Positions 22,514-32,038 are shown, counted from the first letter of the stretch. The stretch is DNA of 64,000 bases from Paracidovorax wautersii (GCF_900113035.1 NZ_FONX01000001.1:248001-312000), one strand, 5' to 3'. Translations and numbers: made by a program. Notes: generated by a model from the sequence alone, not told the origin.

Positions 22514-24295
22514 TCAGAGATCTTCCGATCCCAGCAGCATTTCGGTGATGCCCTTGCCGGCCTGCACCATCGGGAACACGTTCTCGGTGGGGTCGGTGCG
22601 GAAGTCGATGAACACGGTGCGGTCCTTCAGGCGGCGGGCCTCGCGCAGCGCGGGCTCCACGTCCTCGGGGCGCTCGATCAGCATGCCGACGTGGCCATAG
22701 GCCTCGGCCAGCTTCACGAAGTCGGGCAGCGAATCCATGTAGCTGTGGCTGTAGCGGCCGGAGTATTCGATCTCCTGCCACTGGCGCACCATGCCCAGGA
22801 AGCGGTTGTTCAGCGCGCAGATGACGATGGGCGTGTCGTACTGGCGGCAGGTAGCCAGTTCCTGGATGTTCATCTGCACCGAGCCTTCGCCCGTGATGCA
22901 GAACACTTCCGACTGGGGCTTGGCCAGCTTGATGCCCATGGCGTAGGGAATGCCGACGCCCATGGTGCCCAGGCCGCCTGAGTTGATCCAGCGGCGCGGC
23001 TCGTCGAAGCGGTAGTACTGCGCGGCCCACATCTGGTGCTGGCCCACGTCGGACGTGATGTAGGCATCGGCGTCCTTGGTCATGTTCCAGAGCGTCTCGA
23101 CCACGAACTGCGGCTTGATGACTTCCTGGTTGCCGCGGTCGTACTTCAGGCAGTCGCGCTTGCGCCAGCCTTCGATCTGGTCCCACCACGCGGCCAGCGC
23201 GCCGGCATCGGGGCGGGTCGTGGTCTCGCGGATCATGGAGATCAGCTCGGTCAGCACGTCCTTCACATCGCCGACGATCGGGATATCGACCTTCACGCGC
23301 TTGGAGATGGACGACGGGTCGATGTCCACGTGGATGATCTTGCGGTCGTTCTGCGCGAAGTGCTTCACGTTGCCGATCACGCGGTCGTCGAAGCGCGCGC
23401 CCACGGCCAGCAGCACGTCGCAGTGCTGCATGGCGTTGTTGGCCTCGATCGTGCCGTGCATGCCCAGCATGCCCAGGAACTTGCGGTCGCTGGCCGGATA
23501 GGCGCCCAGGCCCATCAGCGTGTTGGTGACCGGATAGCCCAGCATGTCCACCAGCGTGCGCAGCTCGTTGGTGGCATTGCCCAGCAGCACGCCGCCGCCG
23601 GTGTAGATGTAGGGGCGCTTGGCGGTCAGCAGCAGCTGCAGCGCCTTGCGGATCTGGCCGCCGTGGCCCTTGCGCACCGGGTTGTACGAGCGCATTTCCA
23701 CCGACTGCGGGTAGCCGCTGTAGGGCACCTTCTTGAAGGACACGTCCTTCGGGATATCGACCACCACGGGGCCGGGACGGCCGGTGCGGGCGATGTGGAA
23801 AGCCTTCTTCAGCGTGGAGGCGAGATCGCGTGCGTCCTTGACCAGGAAGTTGTGCTTGACGATGGGGCGCGTGATGCCGACGGTGTCGCATTCCTGGAAG
23901 GCGTCCAGGCCGATCGCGGCAGTGGGCACCTGGCCGGAGATGATCACCATGGGGATCGAATCCATGTACGCCGTGGCGATGCCGGTGACCGCATTGGTCA
24001 GGCCCGGGCCGGAGGTGACGAGGGCCACGCCCACTTCGCCGGTGGCGCGGGCATAGCCGTCGGCGGCATGCACGGCGGCCTGTTCGTGGCGCACCAGCAC
24101 GTGCTGAATGGTGTCCTGCTTGTAGAGCGCGTCGTAGATGTACAGAACGGCGCCACCGGGATAGCCCCAGATGTATTGGACGTTCTCGGCCTGCAGGGAT
24201 TTGATGAGGATTTCGGCGCCCATGAGGTCCTGGGAGCCGGCGGCGCCTTGTGCGGCGGCCGTTGCCGATGCGATTTCGGCCTTGGAGATTTCCAT
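22514..24295 (-). CDS. ilvI: Acetolactate synthase, catalytic large subunit
   Basis: ThDP-dependent enzyme making acetolactate and acetohydroxybutyrate, the common first step for valine, leucine and isoleucine. The 593-residue product has the N-terminal catalytic glutamate region LVRHEQAAVHAADGYAR, the DIPKDV and GARFDDRV middle domain, and the ThDP/Mg motif near GEGSVQMNIQELAT...NNRFLGMVRQWQ. About 20 residues precede the first conserved block; the ATG at 24295 is the best-placed start. The symbol ilvB is equally used for this gene in related genomes. Confidence 0.96.
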   Translation of the reverse strand: MEISKAEIASATAAAQGAAGSQDLMGAEILIKSLQAENVQYIWGYPGGAVLYIYDALYKQDTIQHVLVRHEQAAVHAADGYARATGEVGVALVTSGPGLTNAVTGIATAYMDSIPMVIISGQVPTAAIGLDAFQECDTVGITRPIVKHNFLVKDARDLASTLKKAFHIARTGRPGPVVVDIPKDVSFKKVPYSGYPQSVEMRSYNPVRKGHGGQIRKALQLLLTAKRPYIYTGGGVLLGNATNELRTLVDMLGYPVTNTLMGLGAYPASDRKFLGMLGMHGTIEANNAMQHCDVLLAVGARFDDRVIGNVKHFAQNDRKIIHVDIDPSSISKRVKVDIPIVGDVKDVLTELISMIRETTTRPDAGALAAWWDQIEGWRKRDCLKYDRGNQEVIKPQFVVETLWNMTKDADAYITSDVGQHQMWAAQYYRFDEPRRWINSGGLGTMGVGIPYAMGIKLAKPQSEVFCITGEGSVQMNIQELATCRQYDTPIVICALNNRFLGMVRQWQEIEYSGRYSHSYMDSLPDFVKLAEAYGHVGMLIERPEDVEPALREARRLKDRTVFIDFRTDPTENVFPMVQAGKGITEMLLGSEDL

Positions 24296-24585
24296 GATCA
24301 ACCTTTGCGAATTTCTCTGACGAAAAACCTTGGGTGCCCCTCGGACCGGCTCTTGTGAAGCCGCCTCAGAACTTGAGGCCGCGGCCATGGGCGAGATGAT
24401 TGCTGCGCCGGACCGGGACCCGTTTGCCTTTTGACTTGCGACGCGGATTATGTCACCGCCGGCCCTGGGGTAGTCCGCATGTCGGAAAAATAAACGGCCG
24501 GTGCCATAATCGCGGGCTTCGGCTGGCCTGCTGCACATGCGGCCCGCCCCGCCCTTTTGCCCGCCCCACGCGGGCTCTTCGACTC
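24296..24585. promoter_or_regulatory. Divergent control region between ilvI and the sigma factor gene
   Basis: This 290-bp gap separates the minus-strand ilv operon from the plus-strand sigma operon and must hold both promoters. A CATAAT (about 24505-24510) could be a -10 for the sigma gene and another CATAAT on the minus strand (near 24455-24450) one for ilvI, but neither has a convincing -35. No leader peptide or attenuator was recognised. Confidence 0.3.
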
Positions 24586-25155
24586 TTGGCCACCGAACGA
24601 GAACTGTCAGACTTCCTCAAAGGCGTTGAAAAGCGAGCGTTCAAGCGCTCGCTCTACCACGTGCGCAACGAGGAAGCCGCTCTGGACATCGTCCAGGACA
24701 GCATGCTCAAGCTGGCAGAGCACTATGGGGACAAGCCGCCCGGCGAGCTGCCCATGCTGTTCCAGCGCATCCTCTCGAACTGCACGCTCGACTGGTTCCG
24801 CCGGCAGAAGACGCGCAATGCGCTTTTCTCCAGCATGAGCGACTTCGAGGGCCCCGACGACGACGGCGGCGATTTCGACCTGCTGGAAGCCTATGCCGGC
24901 CCCGAGGACGGCGAAACCGCGCAGAGCGCCGAAGACCTGGCGCGCCGCGCGCAGGTGTTCCGCGACATCGAGGCCGAGATCCAGGAACTGCCGCCCCGTC
25001 AACGGGAAGCCTTCCTGATGCGTTACTGGGAGGAAATGGATGTTGCAGAAACCGCAGCCGCCATGGGCTGCTCCGAAGGCAGCGTGAAAACGCACTGCTT
25101 CCGTGCAGTCCAGACCCTGGCCAAGGTGCTCAAGGCCAAAGGAATCGAACTATGA
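24586..25155 (+). CDS. ECF-type RNA polymerase sigma factor
   Basis: A 189-residue sigma70-family factor with region 2 at about 12-78 (LDIVQDSMLKLAEHY and the -10 reading LDWFRRQKTRN) and region 4 helix-turn-helix at about 130-185 (ELPPRQREAFLMRYWEEMD, MGCSEGSVKTHCFRA). An acidic linker (84-115) joins them. The start is the TTG at 24586, giving MATERELSDFL; no ATG or GTG fits the conserved N terminus. Its stop overlaps the ATG of the DUF3619 gene (ATGA), implying coupled expression. No standard zinc anti-sigma factor is present. Confidence 0.9.
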   Translation: MATERELSDFLKGVEKRAFKRSLYHVRNEEAALDIVQDSMLKLAEHYGDKPPGELPMLFQRILSNCTLDWFRRQKTRNALFSSMSDFEGPDDDGGDFDLLEAYAGPEDGETAQSAEDLARRAQVFRDIEAEIQELPPRQREAFLMRYWEEMDVAETAAAMGCSEGSVKTHCFRAVQTLAKVLKAKGIEL

Positions 25156-25607
25156 ACCGCCCACCTTCCGTCTCTGCCGAACTCTTCGCCGACCGCTATG
25201 CGCGCCGCGTTGCCGCGCGCCTGACGGAAGGCGCGAGCGCCCTGCCCTACGACATCTCCGAGCGCCTGCGCGCCGCGCGCATGCAGGCGCTGGACAAGCG
25301 CCGCAAGCCGGTCGCCGTCCCCGTGCGGCAGACGGCCACCGCGCCCGCCGTGGTGGCCGCCGGCAATGGCGTCGCCACGATGGGCTGGGGCGGCGAAGGC
25401 GGCAACTGGTGGCGCGCGCTGGTGTCGGCCGTGCCGCTCACGGCCCTGCTGGTCGGCTTGGTGTTCATCAACGTCACGCAGGACGAATCCAGTTCCTCGG
25501 AGATCACCGAAGTCGATACCGCCCTGCTGACCGACGATCTGCCCCCGCAGGCCTATGCCGACCCGGGCTTCCTCCAATACCTCAAGACGGCCAACGAGAG
25601 CCGCTGA
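25152..25607 (+). CDS. DUF3619 single-pass membrane protein
   Basis: A 151-residue protein with a cytoplasmic, Arg/Ala-rich N-terminal half (1-85), one membrane helix at about 88-108, and a short acidic periplasmic tail ending LLTDDLPPQAYADPGFLQYL. It matches the DUF3619 family of betaproteobacteria by layout and tail. Its start overlaps the sigma factor stop. That coupling and its topology resemble anti-sigma factors, so a regulatory role on the sigma factor is a reasonable hypothesis, but no anti-sigma domain is recognisable and no cysteine/histidine zinc motif exists. Confidence 0.8.
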   Translation: MNRPPSVSAELFADRYARRVAARLTEGASALPYDISERLRAARMQALDKRRKPVAVPVRQTATAPAVVAAGNGVATMGWGGEGGNWWRALVSAVPLTALLVGLVFINVTQDESSSSEITEVDTALLTDDLPPQAYADPGFLQYLKTANESR

Positions 25608-25626
25608 ATCTGCACGACACCACTGC

Positions 25627-26511
25627 ATGCCACCCAGCCTGACCGACGCCCCCCGCATCCTGCCAGCCGCCGTGCTGGCTTTTGCGTTGCTGGGCGCACT
25701 GAGTTGGGGCGGATGGCGTGCGGTGACGCAGGTGCGCATGGCGCCCGGCACGGCGATTCCCGCCCAGGCCCTGTCGCCGCAGCCGCATGCCGCCCGCAGT
25801 TCCACCGTGCGCCCCGTGCGGATGCCTGAGCCCGCCGAAACCGGCGGCCCGGCCTGGGACGATCTGACCACCGCCCAGCAGGAAGCGCTGGCGCCGCTGA
25901 ACGAGCGCTGGCCCGTGCTGAGCGAGGCGCAGAAGCGGCACTGGCTGAACCTCGCCGCCAGCTTCAGGTCGCTCCCCCACGAAGAGCGCCGCAAGATGGT
26001 CGAGCGCATGACCGAATGGGCCAACCTCAGCATCCAGCAGCGCAACCAGGCCCGGTTCAACTACGCCGCCACCTCCCGCATGACGGCGGACAACAAGCGC
26101 GCCAAGTGGGAGGCCTATCAGGCCTTGAGCGCGGAAGAAAAGCACCGGCTCGCAGCGCACGCCGCGCCCAAGCCGGCCGGCGCCGCCACCGCCCTGCGGC
26201 CCAGCGCAGCACGCAAGCTGGCCAAGGTGCCGGCGGCCACCGCCGCCGCCGCGAAGTCGGCCAGCGCGCCCAATCTGCCCAAGATCCCGCGCATCAACGA
26301 GACCCACACACTGCAGGCCCTGCCGGTGCCCACGGCCTGGCCCATGATGCCTGCCTCCGCCAGCGGGGTGGGCGTGGAAACGGCGCCGGTGAGCATGCCG
26401 GCTGCCGCCGTCGTGACCCCGTTGCCGCCCGGCGGCGCGGCTGCTGCCCCCGCGGCATCACAGGCAGAGCCCCTGGCGCGCGATCTCACGCCGCTGCACG
26501 CGCCACAATAG
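25627..26511 (+). CDS. DUF3106 protein
   Basis: A 294-residue protein with an N-terminal membrane helix or signal anchor (about 11-30) and a DUF3106 core at about 72-150, rich in Trp/Leu/Arg repeats such as LAPLNERWPVLSEAQKRHWL and ERRKMVERMTEWANLS. The rest is Ala/Pro-rich and low complexity. It is probably periplasmic; function unknown. The repeated W-x-x-L pattern recalls helical chaperone-like or Spy-type proteins, but this is only a resemblance. It is 19 nt downstream of DUF3619 and likely co-transcribed. Confidence 0.75.
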   Translation: MPPSLTDAPRILPAAVLAFALLGALSWGGWRAVTQVRMAPGTAIPAQALSPQPHAARSSTVRPVRMPEPAETGGPAWDDLTTAQQEALAPLNERWPVLSEAQKRHWLNLAASFRSLPHEERRKMVERMTEWANLSIQQRNQARFNYAATSRMTADNKRAKWEAYQALSAEEKHRLAAHAAPKPAGAATALRPSAARKLAKVPAATAAAAKSASAPNLPKIPRINETHTLQALPVPTAWPMMPASASGVGVETAPVSMPAAAVVTPLPPGGAAAAPAASQAEPLARDLTPLHAPQ

Positions 26512-26583
26512 GCGCTGCGCCGCTTCCCGCGTGTCGCATCGCCCTGACGTCTCCGCCGATCCGACCCGCCGCCCATCCGCCGC

Positions 26584-27153
26584 ATGCCCGCCTCCCCGAT
26601 CTCCCGCCTCCCCGCCGCCACCGAGCCGGCGGCGGCCCCGCACCCTGACGCCGCCGCCTTCCTCGGCGCCCCGCCCCTGTGGCGCCGCATGGCCTGCTGG
26701 CTCTACGAAGGCATGCTGATGTTCGGCATCGTCTTCATCGCGGGCTACCTCTTCGGCACGCTGAGCCAGACCCGCAACGCCCTGGACAACCGGCATGCGC
26801 TGCAGGCCTTCCTCTTCGTGGTGTTCGGCATCTACTTCACCTGGTTCTGGGCCAAGGGGCAGACGCTGGCCATGAAGACCTGGCATATCCGCATCGTGGG
26901 CAAGGATGGCCGCGCCATCAGCCAGCGGCGGGCGCTCGCCCGCTATGCGCTCAGCTGGCTATGGTTCTTGCCGCCGCTGGCGGCCATCGCCCCGTTCCAG
27001 CTGCCGGCGGGCGAATCCGCCGTCATCGTGCTGGGCTGGGTGGCCGTCTGGGCCCTGCTCAGCCGCTTCCATCCGGAGCGGCAGTTCTGGCACGACGCCC
27101 TGGCCGGCACGCGCCTGGTGCATTTCCAGCTGCCGCGCCCGCCGCGGCGCTGA
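26584..27153 (+). CDS. RDD family membrane protein
   Basis: A 189-residue inner-membrane protein with an RDD domain: PLWRRMACWLYEGMLMFG (first helix, with R in place of the usual RDD Arg-Asp region), a second helix near 77-95 (FVVFGIYFTWFWAKGQTLAMKTWHIRIV, quoted here in part as GQTLAMKTWHIRIV) and a third hydrophobic region after RRALARYALSW. The terminal HPERQFWHDALAGTRLV is typical of the family. Function unknown, possibly ion transport. It follows DUF3106 by 72 nt. Confidence 0.85.
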   Translation: MPASPISRLPAATEPAAAPHPDAAAFLGAPPLWRRMACWLYEGMLMFGIVFIAGYLFGTLSQTRNALDNRHALQAFLFVVFGIYFTWFWAKGQTLAMKTWHIRIVGKDGRAISQRRALARYALSWLWFLPPLAAIAPFQLPAGESAVIVLGWVAVWALLSRFHPERQFWHDALAGTRLVHFQLPRPPRR

Positions 27154-27275
27154 GTGCCCGGAGCCAGGCCCCCGCCACGTTCCGCCGACCGCGCGTCGCG
27201 CCCCTTGGCGCCGGCGACGGCCCCAGCCGTCATCCCGAGCGCGCCTTCCTGCGACAAAATAGCTTTCCTGCGCCC

Positions 27276-27677
27276 ATGTCCTCTTTGCCCCATACACCCC
27301 ACCCCCACAAAGCCCGCACCGGCTTGCGCCGCGTATGGCACGCCACCGGCTACTCGCTGCAAGGCCTGCGCGCGGGCTGGACCGAGAAAGCCTTCCGCAC
27401 CGAGATCGCCCTGTCCTGCGTGCTGCTGCCGCTGGCATGGTGGGTGGGCGGCAACTGGGTCGAGGTGGCGCTGCTGGTCGGCGTCGTCGTGCTGGTGCTG
27501 ATCACCGAGCTGCTCAATTCGGCGGTGGAATCGGCCATCGACCGCGTGGGCCCCGAACTGCATTCGCTGTCCAAGCGCGCCAAGGACCTGGGCAGCGCGG
27601 CAGTGCTGTTGAGTCTGCTGCTGTGCTCGGGCGTCTGGGCCGCAGCCCTGTACCAGAGGTTTTTCATCCATGGCTGA
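27276..27677 (+). CDS. dgkA: Diacylglycerol kinase
   Basis: A 133-residue integral-membrane kinase that recycles diacylglycerol to phosphatidic acid. It has three hydrophobic helices and the signature ELLNSAVESAIDRVG with catalytic-site residues E78, N81, E85 and D89. The length is slightly longer than the E. coli enzyme because of an N-terminal basic extension. Its end overlaps the LOG gene by 8 nt. Confidence 0.93.
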   Translation: MSSLPHTPHPHKARTGLRRVWHATGYSLQGLRAGWTEKAFRTEIALSCVLLPLAWWVGGNWVEVALLVGVVVLVLITELLNSAVESAIDRVGPELHSLSKRAKDLGSAAVLLSLLLCSGVWAAALYQRFFIHG

Positions 27678-28272
27678 TACCGCCGAACCCGCTTTCTCGA
27701 TCTGCGTCTATCTGGGCTCGCGCCCGGGCGACAACCCGCGCTTCGCGCAAGCCGCCACGGCCGTCGGCCGCTGGATCGGCGAGCGCGGCGGCCAGCTGGT
27801 CTATGGCGGCGGCCGCAGCGGCCTGATGGGCACCGTGGCCGAGGCCACCCGCCTGGCCGGCGGCCGCGTGCTGGGCGTGATCCCCCAGGCGCTGGTGGAC
27901 AAGGAACTGGCCAACCAGCAGTGCGACGAGCTGCACATCGTGAAGAACATGCACGAGCGCAAGGCCATGATGGCAGAGCGCTGCGATGCCTTCGTCGCGC
28001 TGCCCGGCGGCATCGGCACCTTCGAGGAACTGTTCGAGGTCTGGACCTGGCGGCAGCTGGGCTACCACGACAAGCCCCTGGGCCTGCTCAACGTCGATGG
28101 CTACTACGACGGCCTGCTGGCCTTTCTGCACACCAGCGTGCAGAGCGGCCTGATGAGCGACTGGCAGATGGGCTTGCTCTCCACCCATACCGAGGTGGAT
28201 GCGCTGCTGCGCACGCTGGTGCAGGAAGCGGGCAGCAACATGGACGAGGTTCCGCTGCGCGAAGTGATCTGA
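27670..28272 (+). CDS. LOG family nucleotide phosphoribohydrolase
   Basis: A 200-residue TIGR00730 (LOG) protein. It carries the phosphoribohydrolase motif PGGIGTFEE at 112-120 and the partner MHERK at 94-98, with the Rossmann nucleotide fold GGRSGLMG near 47-54. Members release base from nucleoside 5'-monophosphates, including cytokinin precursors, and act as dimers in the cytoplasm. The native substrate here is unknown. It overlaps dgkA and converges on glnB. Confidence 0.9.
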   Translation: MADTAEPAFSICVYLGSRPGDNPRFAQAATAVGRWIGERGGQLVYGGGRSGLMGTVAEATRLAGGRVLGVIPQALVDKELANQQCDELHIVKNMHERKAMMAERCDAFVALPGGIGTFEELFEVWTWRQLGYHDKPLGLLNVDGYYDGLLAFLHTSVQSGLMSDWQMGLLSTHTEVDALLRTLVQEAGSNMDEVPLREVI

Positions 28273-28342
28273 CTTCGGGCGTAGCGCGGCGGCGGCAGGC
28301 AGCCCTGCGGCGCCCGCCCCGTTCGCCGATGGATGCCCGGCC

Positions 28343-28750
<408 letters not shown>

Positions 28751-28772
28751 TCAGGCAGGCAGGCCGGCCGCG

Positions 28773-30425
28773 TCAGGCGCGGAAACGGCTGGTGATGGGG
28801 TAGCGCCAGTCCTTGCCGAAGCTGCGGCGCGTGACGCGGATGCCCACCGGCGCCTGGCGGCGCTTGTATTCGTTGAGCTTGATGAGGCGGGTGACGCGCT
28901 CCACGTCGGCGCGGTCGTAGCCCGCGTCGATGATGGCCTCGATGGGCTCGTCGTTCTCCATGTAGCGGGCGACGATGGCGTCGAGCACCTCATAGGGCGG
29001 CAGGCTGTCCTGGTCCTTCTGGTCCGGGCGCAGCTCGGCGCTGGGCGGGCGCGTGATGATGCGCTCGGGGATGGGGCTGGCGCCCGTGCCGAACGGATCG
29101 TTGGCATTGCGCCAGCGCGCCAGGGCGAAGACCTGGGTCTTGACCACGTCCTTGATGACCGCGAAGCCGCCGGCCATGTCGCCGTACAGCGTGCAGTAGC
29201 CGGTCGCCATCTCGCTCTTGTTGCCGGTGGTGAGCACGACGGAGCCGAACTTGTTCGACAGCGCCATCAGCAGCGTGCCGCGGATGCGCGCCTGCAGGTT
29301 CTCTTCGGTGGCGTCTTCGGGCAGGCCGGCGAATTCGCTGGCGAGCGCGGCCTTGAAGGCCTCGAACTGCGGGGCGATGGAGATCTCGTCGTAGCGCACG
29401 CCCAGGCGCTCGGCCATGTCGCGCGCATCGATCCAGCTGATGTCGGCCGTGTAGGGCGAAGGCATCATCACGGCGCGCACCTTGTCCGCGCCCAGGGCAT
29501 CGACCGCGATGGCCAGCACCAGGGCCGAGTCGATGCCGCCCGACAGGCCCAGCAAGGCGCCGGGAAAGCCGTTCTTGCCCACGTAGTCGCGCACGCCCAG
29601 CACCAGGGCGGACCAGAGATCGGCCTCCAGCGAGGGCACGGGGGCCACATCCGCTCTCAATTCAATAGCACCCTGCGCAGATTCCACCTGCACGGAGAGC
29701 AGTTTTTCCTCGAAACCCGGGGCACGGAAGGCGATGAAGCCGTCGGCATTCAGGCCGAAGGAGCGGCCCTCGAACACCACCTCGTCCTGCCCACCCACCA
29801 GATGGGCATAGACCAGGGGCAGGCCGGTTTCGGTCACCCGGTCGCGCATGATCTGCTCGCGGTCGGCGCTCTTGCCGGTATGGAAGGGCGAGGCATTGAT
29901 GCTGACCAGCAGCTGCGCACCCGCATCGGCCGCGCGCCGTGCCGGGCCGCTGAACCAGGCGTCTTCGCAGATCAGCAGGCCCACGCGCACGCCTTCGACC
30001 TCGAACACGCAGGTGCCGGTACCGGGCGTGAAATAGCGACGTTCGTCGAACACGCGGTAGTTGGGCAGCTCCTGCTTGACGTAGGTCTGCTCGACGCGGC
30101 CCGCGCGCACCACGCTGGCGACGTTGGCGCAGCGCCCGGCCGGGTCGTCGGGCAGGCTGCAGGGATGGCCGACGACGATGGCCAGGCCCTCCAGCGCGGC
30201 CGATGCCTGCACCACCTCGGCCAGGGCCGCATCGCAGGCGGCGAGGAAGGCCGGCCGCAGGAACAGGTCTTCGGCCGCATAGCCGCACAGGGCCAGCTCG
30301 GGCGTCAGCAGCAGGCGGGCGCCGGCGGCATGCGCATCGCGCGCGGCCTGGATGATCTTCTGGGCGTTGCCCGGCAGATCGCCCACGATGAAGTTGAACT
30401 GGGCGATGCTGATGGCGAATGGCAT
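28773..30425 (-). CDS. nadE: NAD+ synthase, glutamine-hydrolysing
   Basis: Last step of NAD synthesis, amidating nicotinic acid adenine dinucleotide. The 550-residue protein fuses a nitrilase-type glutaminase domain with catalytic triad E43, K117 and C153 (LLICEDAW) to a synthetase domain with ATP loop SGGIDS at 295-300. The linker residues AQGAIELRADV (about 250-260) are encoded by an AT-rich patch that matches the 17-nt repeat motif described elsewhere in this window. The ATG at 30425 gives the family start MPFAISIAQFNFIVGD. Confidence 0.96.
   Translation of the reverse strand: MPFAISIAQFNFIVGDLPGNAQKIIQAARDAHAAGARLLLTPELALCGYAAEDLFLRPAFLAACDAALAEVVQASAALEGLAIVVGHPCSLPDDPAGRCANVASVVRAGRVEQTYVKQELPNYRVFDERRYFTPGTGTCVFEVEGVRVGLLICEDAWFSGPARRAADAGAQLLVSINASPFHTGKSADREQIMRDRVTETGLPLVYAHLVGGQDEVVFEGRSFGLNADGFIAFRAPGFEEKLLSVQVESAQGAIELRADVAPVPSLEADLWSALVLGVRDYVGKNGFPGALLGLSGGIDSALVLAIAVDALGADKVRAVMMPSPYTADISWIDARDMAERLGVRYDEISIAPQFEAFKAALASEFAGLPEDATEENLQARIRGTLLMALSNKFGSVVLTTGNKSEMATGYCTLYGDMAGGFAVIKDVVKTQVFALARWRNANDPFGTGASPIPERIITRPPSAELRPDQKDQDSLPPYEVLDAIVARYMENDEPIEAIIDAGYDRADVERVTRLIKLNEYKRRQAPVGIRVTRRSFGKDWRYPITSRFRA
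29653..29669. repeat. 17-mer of the GCTAY-N7 family inside nadE
   Basis: GCTCTCAATTCAATAGC has the 5-7-5 layout of the intergenic elements, one base off in the left arm. It falls in the linker between the two nadE domains, where an insertion would be tolerated. Confidence 0.4.
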
Positions 30426-30486
30426 ACGTGGAGAAGGAAGCGGAGCGCGAATAAGAACTCGGCTCATTATGTCATCCGGGTCCGGC

Positions 30487-31062
30487 TCAGTCGGCGGCGC
30501 CGCCCTCGACCGAATCGCCCGGCAGCAGGTAGTGGCCGCCCGCCACGTGGTGCAGCGTGCGCAGCGCGTCGTGCCCCTCGAAATGCCAACGGCCGGCCGA
30601 ATACACGCGCTCGTCGGCCCAGGCGCCCACGATCTCGCCCAGGAAGAGGTCGTAGGTCTGCTGGATGTGCGGCTCGGGCAGCAGCCGGCAGGCCAGCCAG
30701 GCCACGCAGCCCTCCACCAGCGGCGCGGGGCTTTCGGGCTCGTCGATCCAGGCCAGGCCCGCCAGGGTGGCGGCCTTGTCCACGTCCTTGCCGCTCACGC
30801 CGCCGATGGCCGTGGTCAGCGCCGCCTGCGCACTGCAGGGCACGCTGAGCGCGAAGTAGCCGGACGATTCGATCAGGCCGCGCGTGAAGGTCGCCTTGTC
30901 GATCACCACCGCCGCCTTGGGCGGCATGAAGTCGAGCGCCATGTTCCAGGCCGCGGCCATGACGTTGGAGCGCCCGCCGTGGGCGGCGCTGACCAGCACC
31001 GTGGGGCCGTGGTTGAGCAGGCGCGTGGCGCGGTCGAGGGGAACGGGTCTGCGATAGGTCAT
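30487..31062 (-). CDS. Flavin reductase family protein
   Basis: A 191-residue protein of the FMN-binding split-barrel flavin reductase family: residues about 15-150 with RSNVMAAAWNMALDFMPPKAAVVI, quoted in part as NVMAAAWNM, and GYFALSVPC. Such proteins reduce FMN or FAD with NAD(P)H for monooxygenases or bind flavin themselves. No partner monooxygenase is adjacent. Its ATG overlaps the stop of the upstream LysR gene (ATGA), so the regulator and the reductase are translated together. Confidence 0.85.
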   Translation of the reverse strand: MTYRRPVPLDRATRLLNHGPTVLVSAAHGGRSNVMAAAWNMALDFMPPKAAVVIDKATFTRGLIESSGYFALSVPCSAQAALTTAIGGVSGKDVDKAATLAGLAWIDEPESPAPLVEGCVAWLACRLLPEPHIQQTYDLFLGEIVGAWADERVYSAGRWHFEGHDALRTLHHVAGGHYLLPGDSVEGGAAD

Positions 31063-32009
31063 GGCGCGATTGTCGCGGCGCGCCGGCGGCGGCGCTGGTG
31101 CGCTCCGGCTTGCCCCTCCTGCGCCTTCTCCTTCTCGATGAGAAAGCCGATCAACGTCTGCACCGCCAGGGTCTGGTAGCGGTCGGGCACGTGCAGCAGG
31201 AATTTGCCGGTCGCCAGGAAGTCCAGCGTGCCCGGCTCCAGCGGCAAGGGCTGGAGCACGCCGCCATCGATCGCGGCCTGCACCATGTAGTCGGGCATGA
31301 GCCCGATGCCCAGCCCCTGCGATACGGCGCCCAGCAGGCAATGGAAGTTGGCCGACACCAGCCTGAAGCGGATCGGCGGCATGCGCTGGTTGGGGCCCGA
31401 GATGCCGGCCGTGCGCAGGCGCTCGCTGGTCTGGGATGACGCGATCAGCGGCAGCTGCTTGAGCGCATCCAGCGTCGTCGGCCGGCCGTGCTGATCGAGG
31501 AATCCGGCGGTGGCGCAGGCCACGTAGCTCACCGGACCCAGGCGGTGCGCCACCAGCTGCGGCGGCGGCTCGGCCATCACCCGCACCGCGAAATCGACGG
31601 CGCCCTTGACCAGCTCTTCGATGTCGTTGTTGAAGATGACGTGCAGCGCGATGTCGGGATGCAAGTGCATGAATTCATTCAGCCAGCCGGACATGCGCAG
31701 CTGCCCGTAGCCGCTGGGCACGCCCAGGCGCACCGAGCCCTGCAGCCCGCGGCCGAGGCCGCTGACGGCCTCGTCGGCCGCCTTGGCCTCGTGCCGCATG
31801 GCCAGGCCATGCTGGTAGAGCTTGAGGCCGATCTCGGTCGGCACCAGCTCGCGCGTGGTGCGGCGCAGCAGCTGCACGCCCAGCTGCCGCTCGAAGCGGT
31901 TGAGCCGCTGGCTGACGTTGGCCCGGCTGGTGCCCAGCGCCGCCGCGGCGCGGCTCAGGTTGCCGGCTTCGATGATGTCCACCAGCAGGCTCAGTCCTTG
32001 CACATCCAT
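31059..32009 (-). CDS. LysR family transcriptional regulator
   Basis: A 316-residue LysR regulator: N-terminal winged helix-turn-helix (1-60, NLSRAAAALGTSRANVSQRL) and a substrate-binding effector domain (about 88-295). The C terminus is basic (AHQRRRRRAATIAP). It is divergent from a CoA-transferase/Bug protein gene pair and coupled to a flavin reductase, so it probably controls one or both. A T-N11-A palindrome lies 30 bp upstream. Confidence 0.92.
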   Translation of the reverse strand: MDVQGLSLLVDIIEAGNLSRAAAALGTSRANVSQRLNRFERQLGVQLLRRTTRELVPTEIGLKLYQHGLAMRHEAKAADEAVSGLGRGLQGSVRLGVPSGYGQLRMSGWLNEFMHLHPDIALHVIFNNDIEELVKGAVDFAVRVMAEPPPQLVAHRLGPVSYVACATAGFLDQHGRPTTLDALKQLPLIASSQTSERLRTAGISGPNQRMPPIRFRLVSANFHCLLGAVSQGLGIGLMPDYMVQAAIDGGVLQPLPLEPGTLDFLATGKFLLHVPDRYQTLAVQTLIGFLIEKEKAQEGQAGAHQRRRRRAATIAP

Positions 32010-32038
32010 TGTTAACTCCCGATGAGCGCAATCATCAC

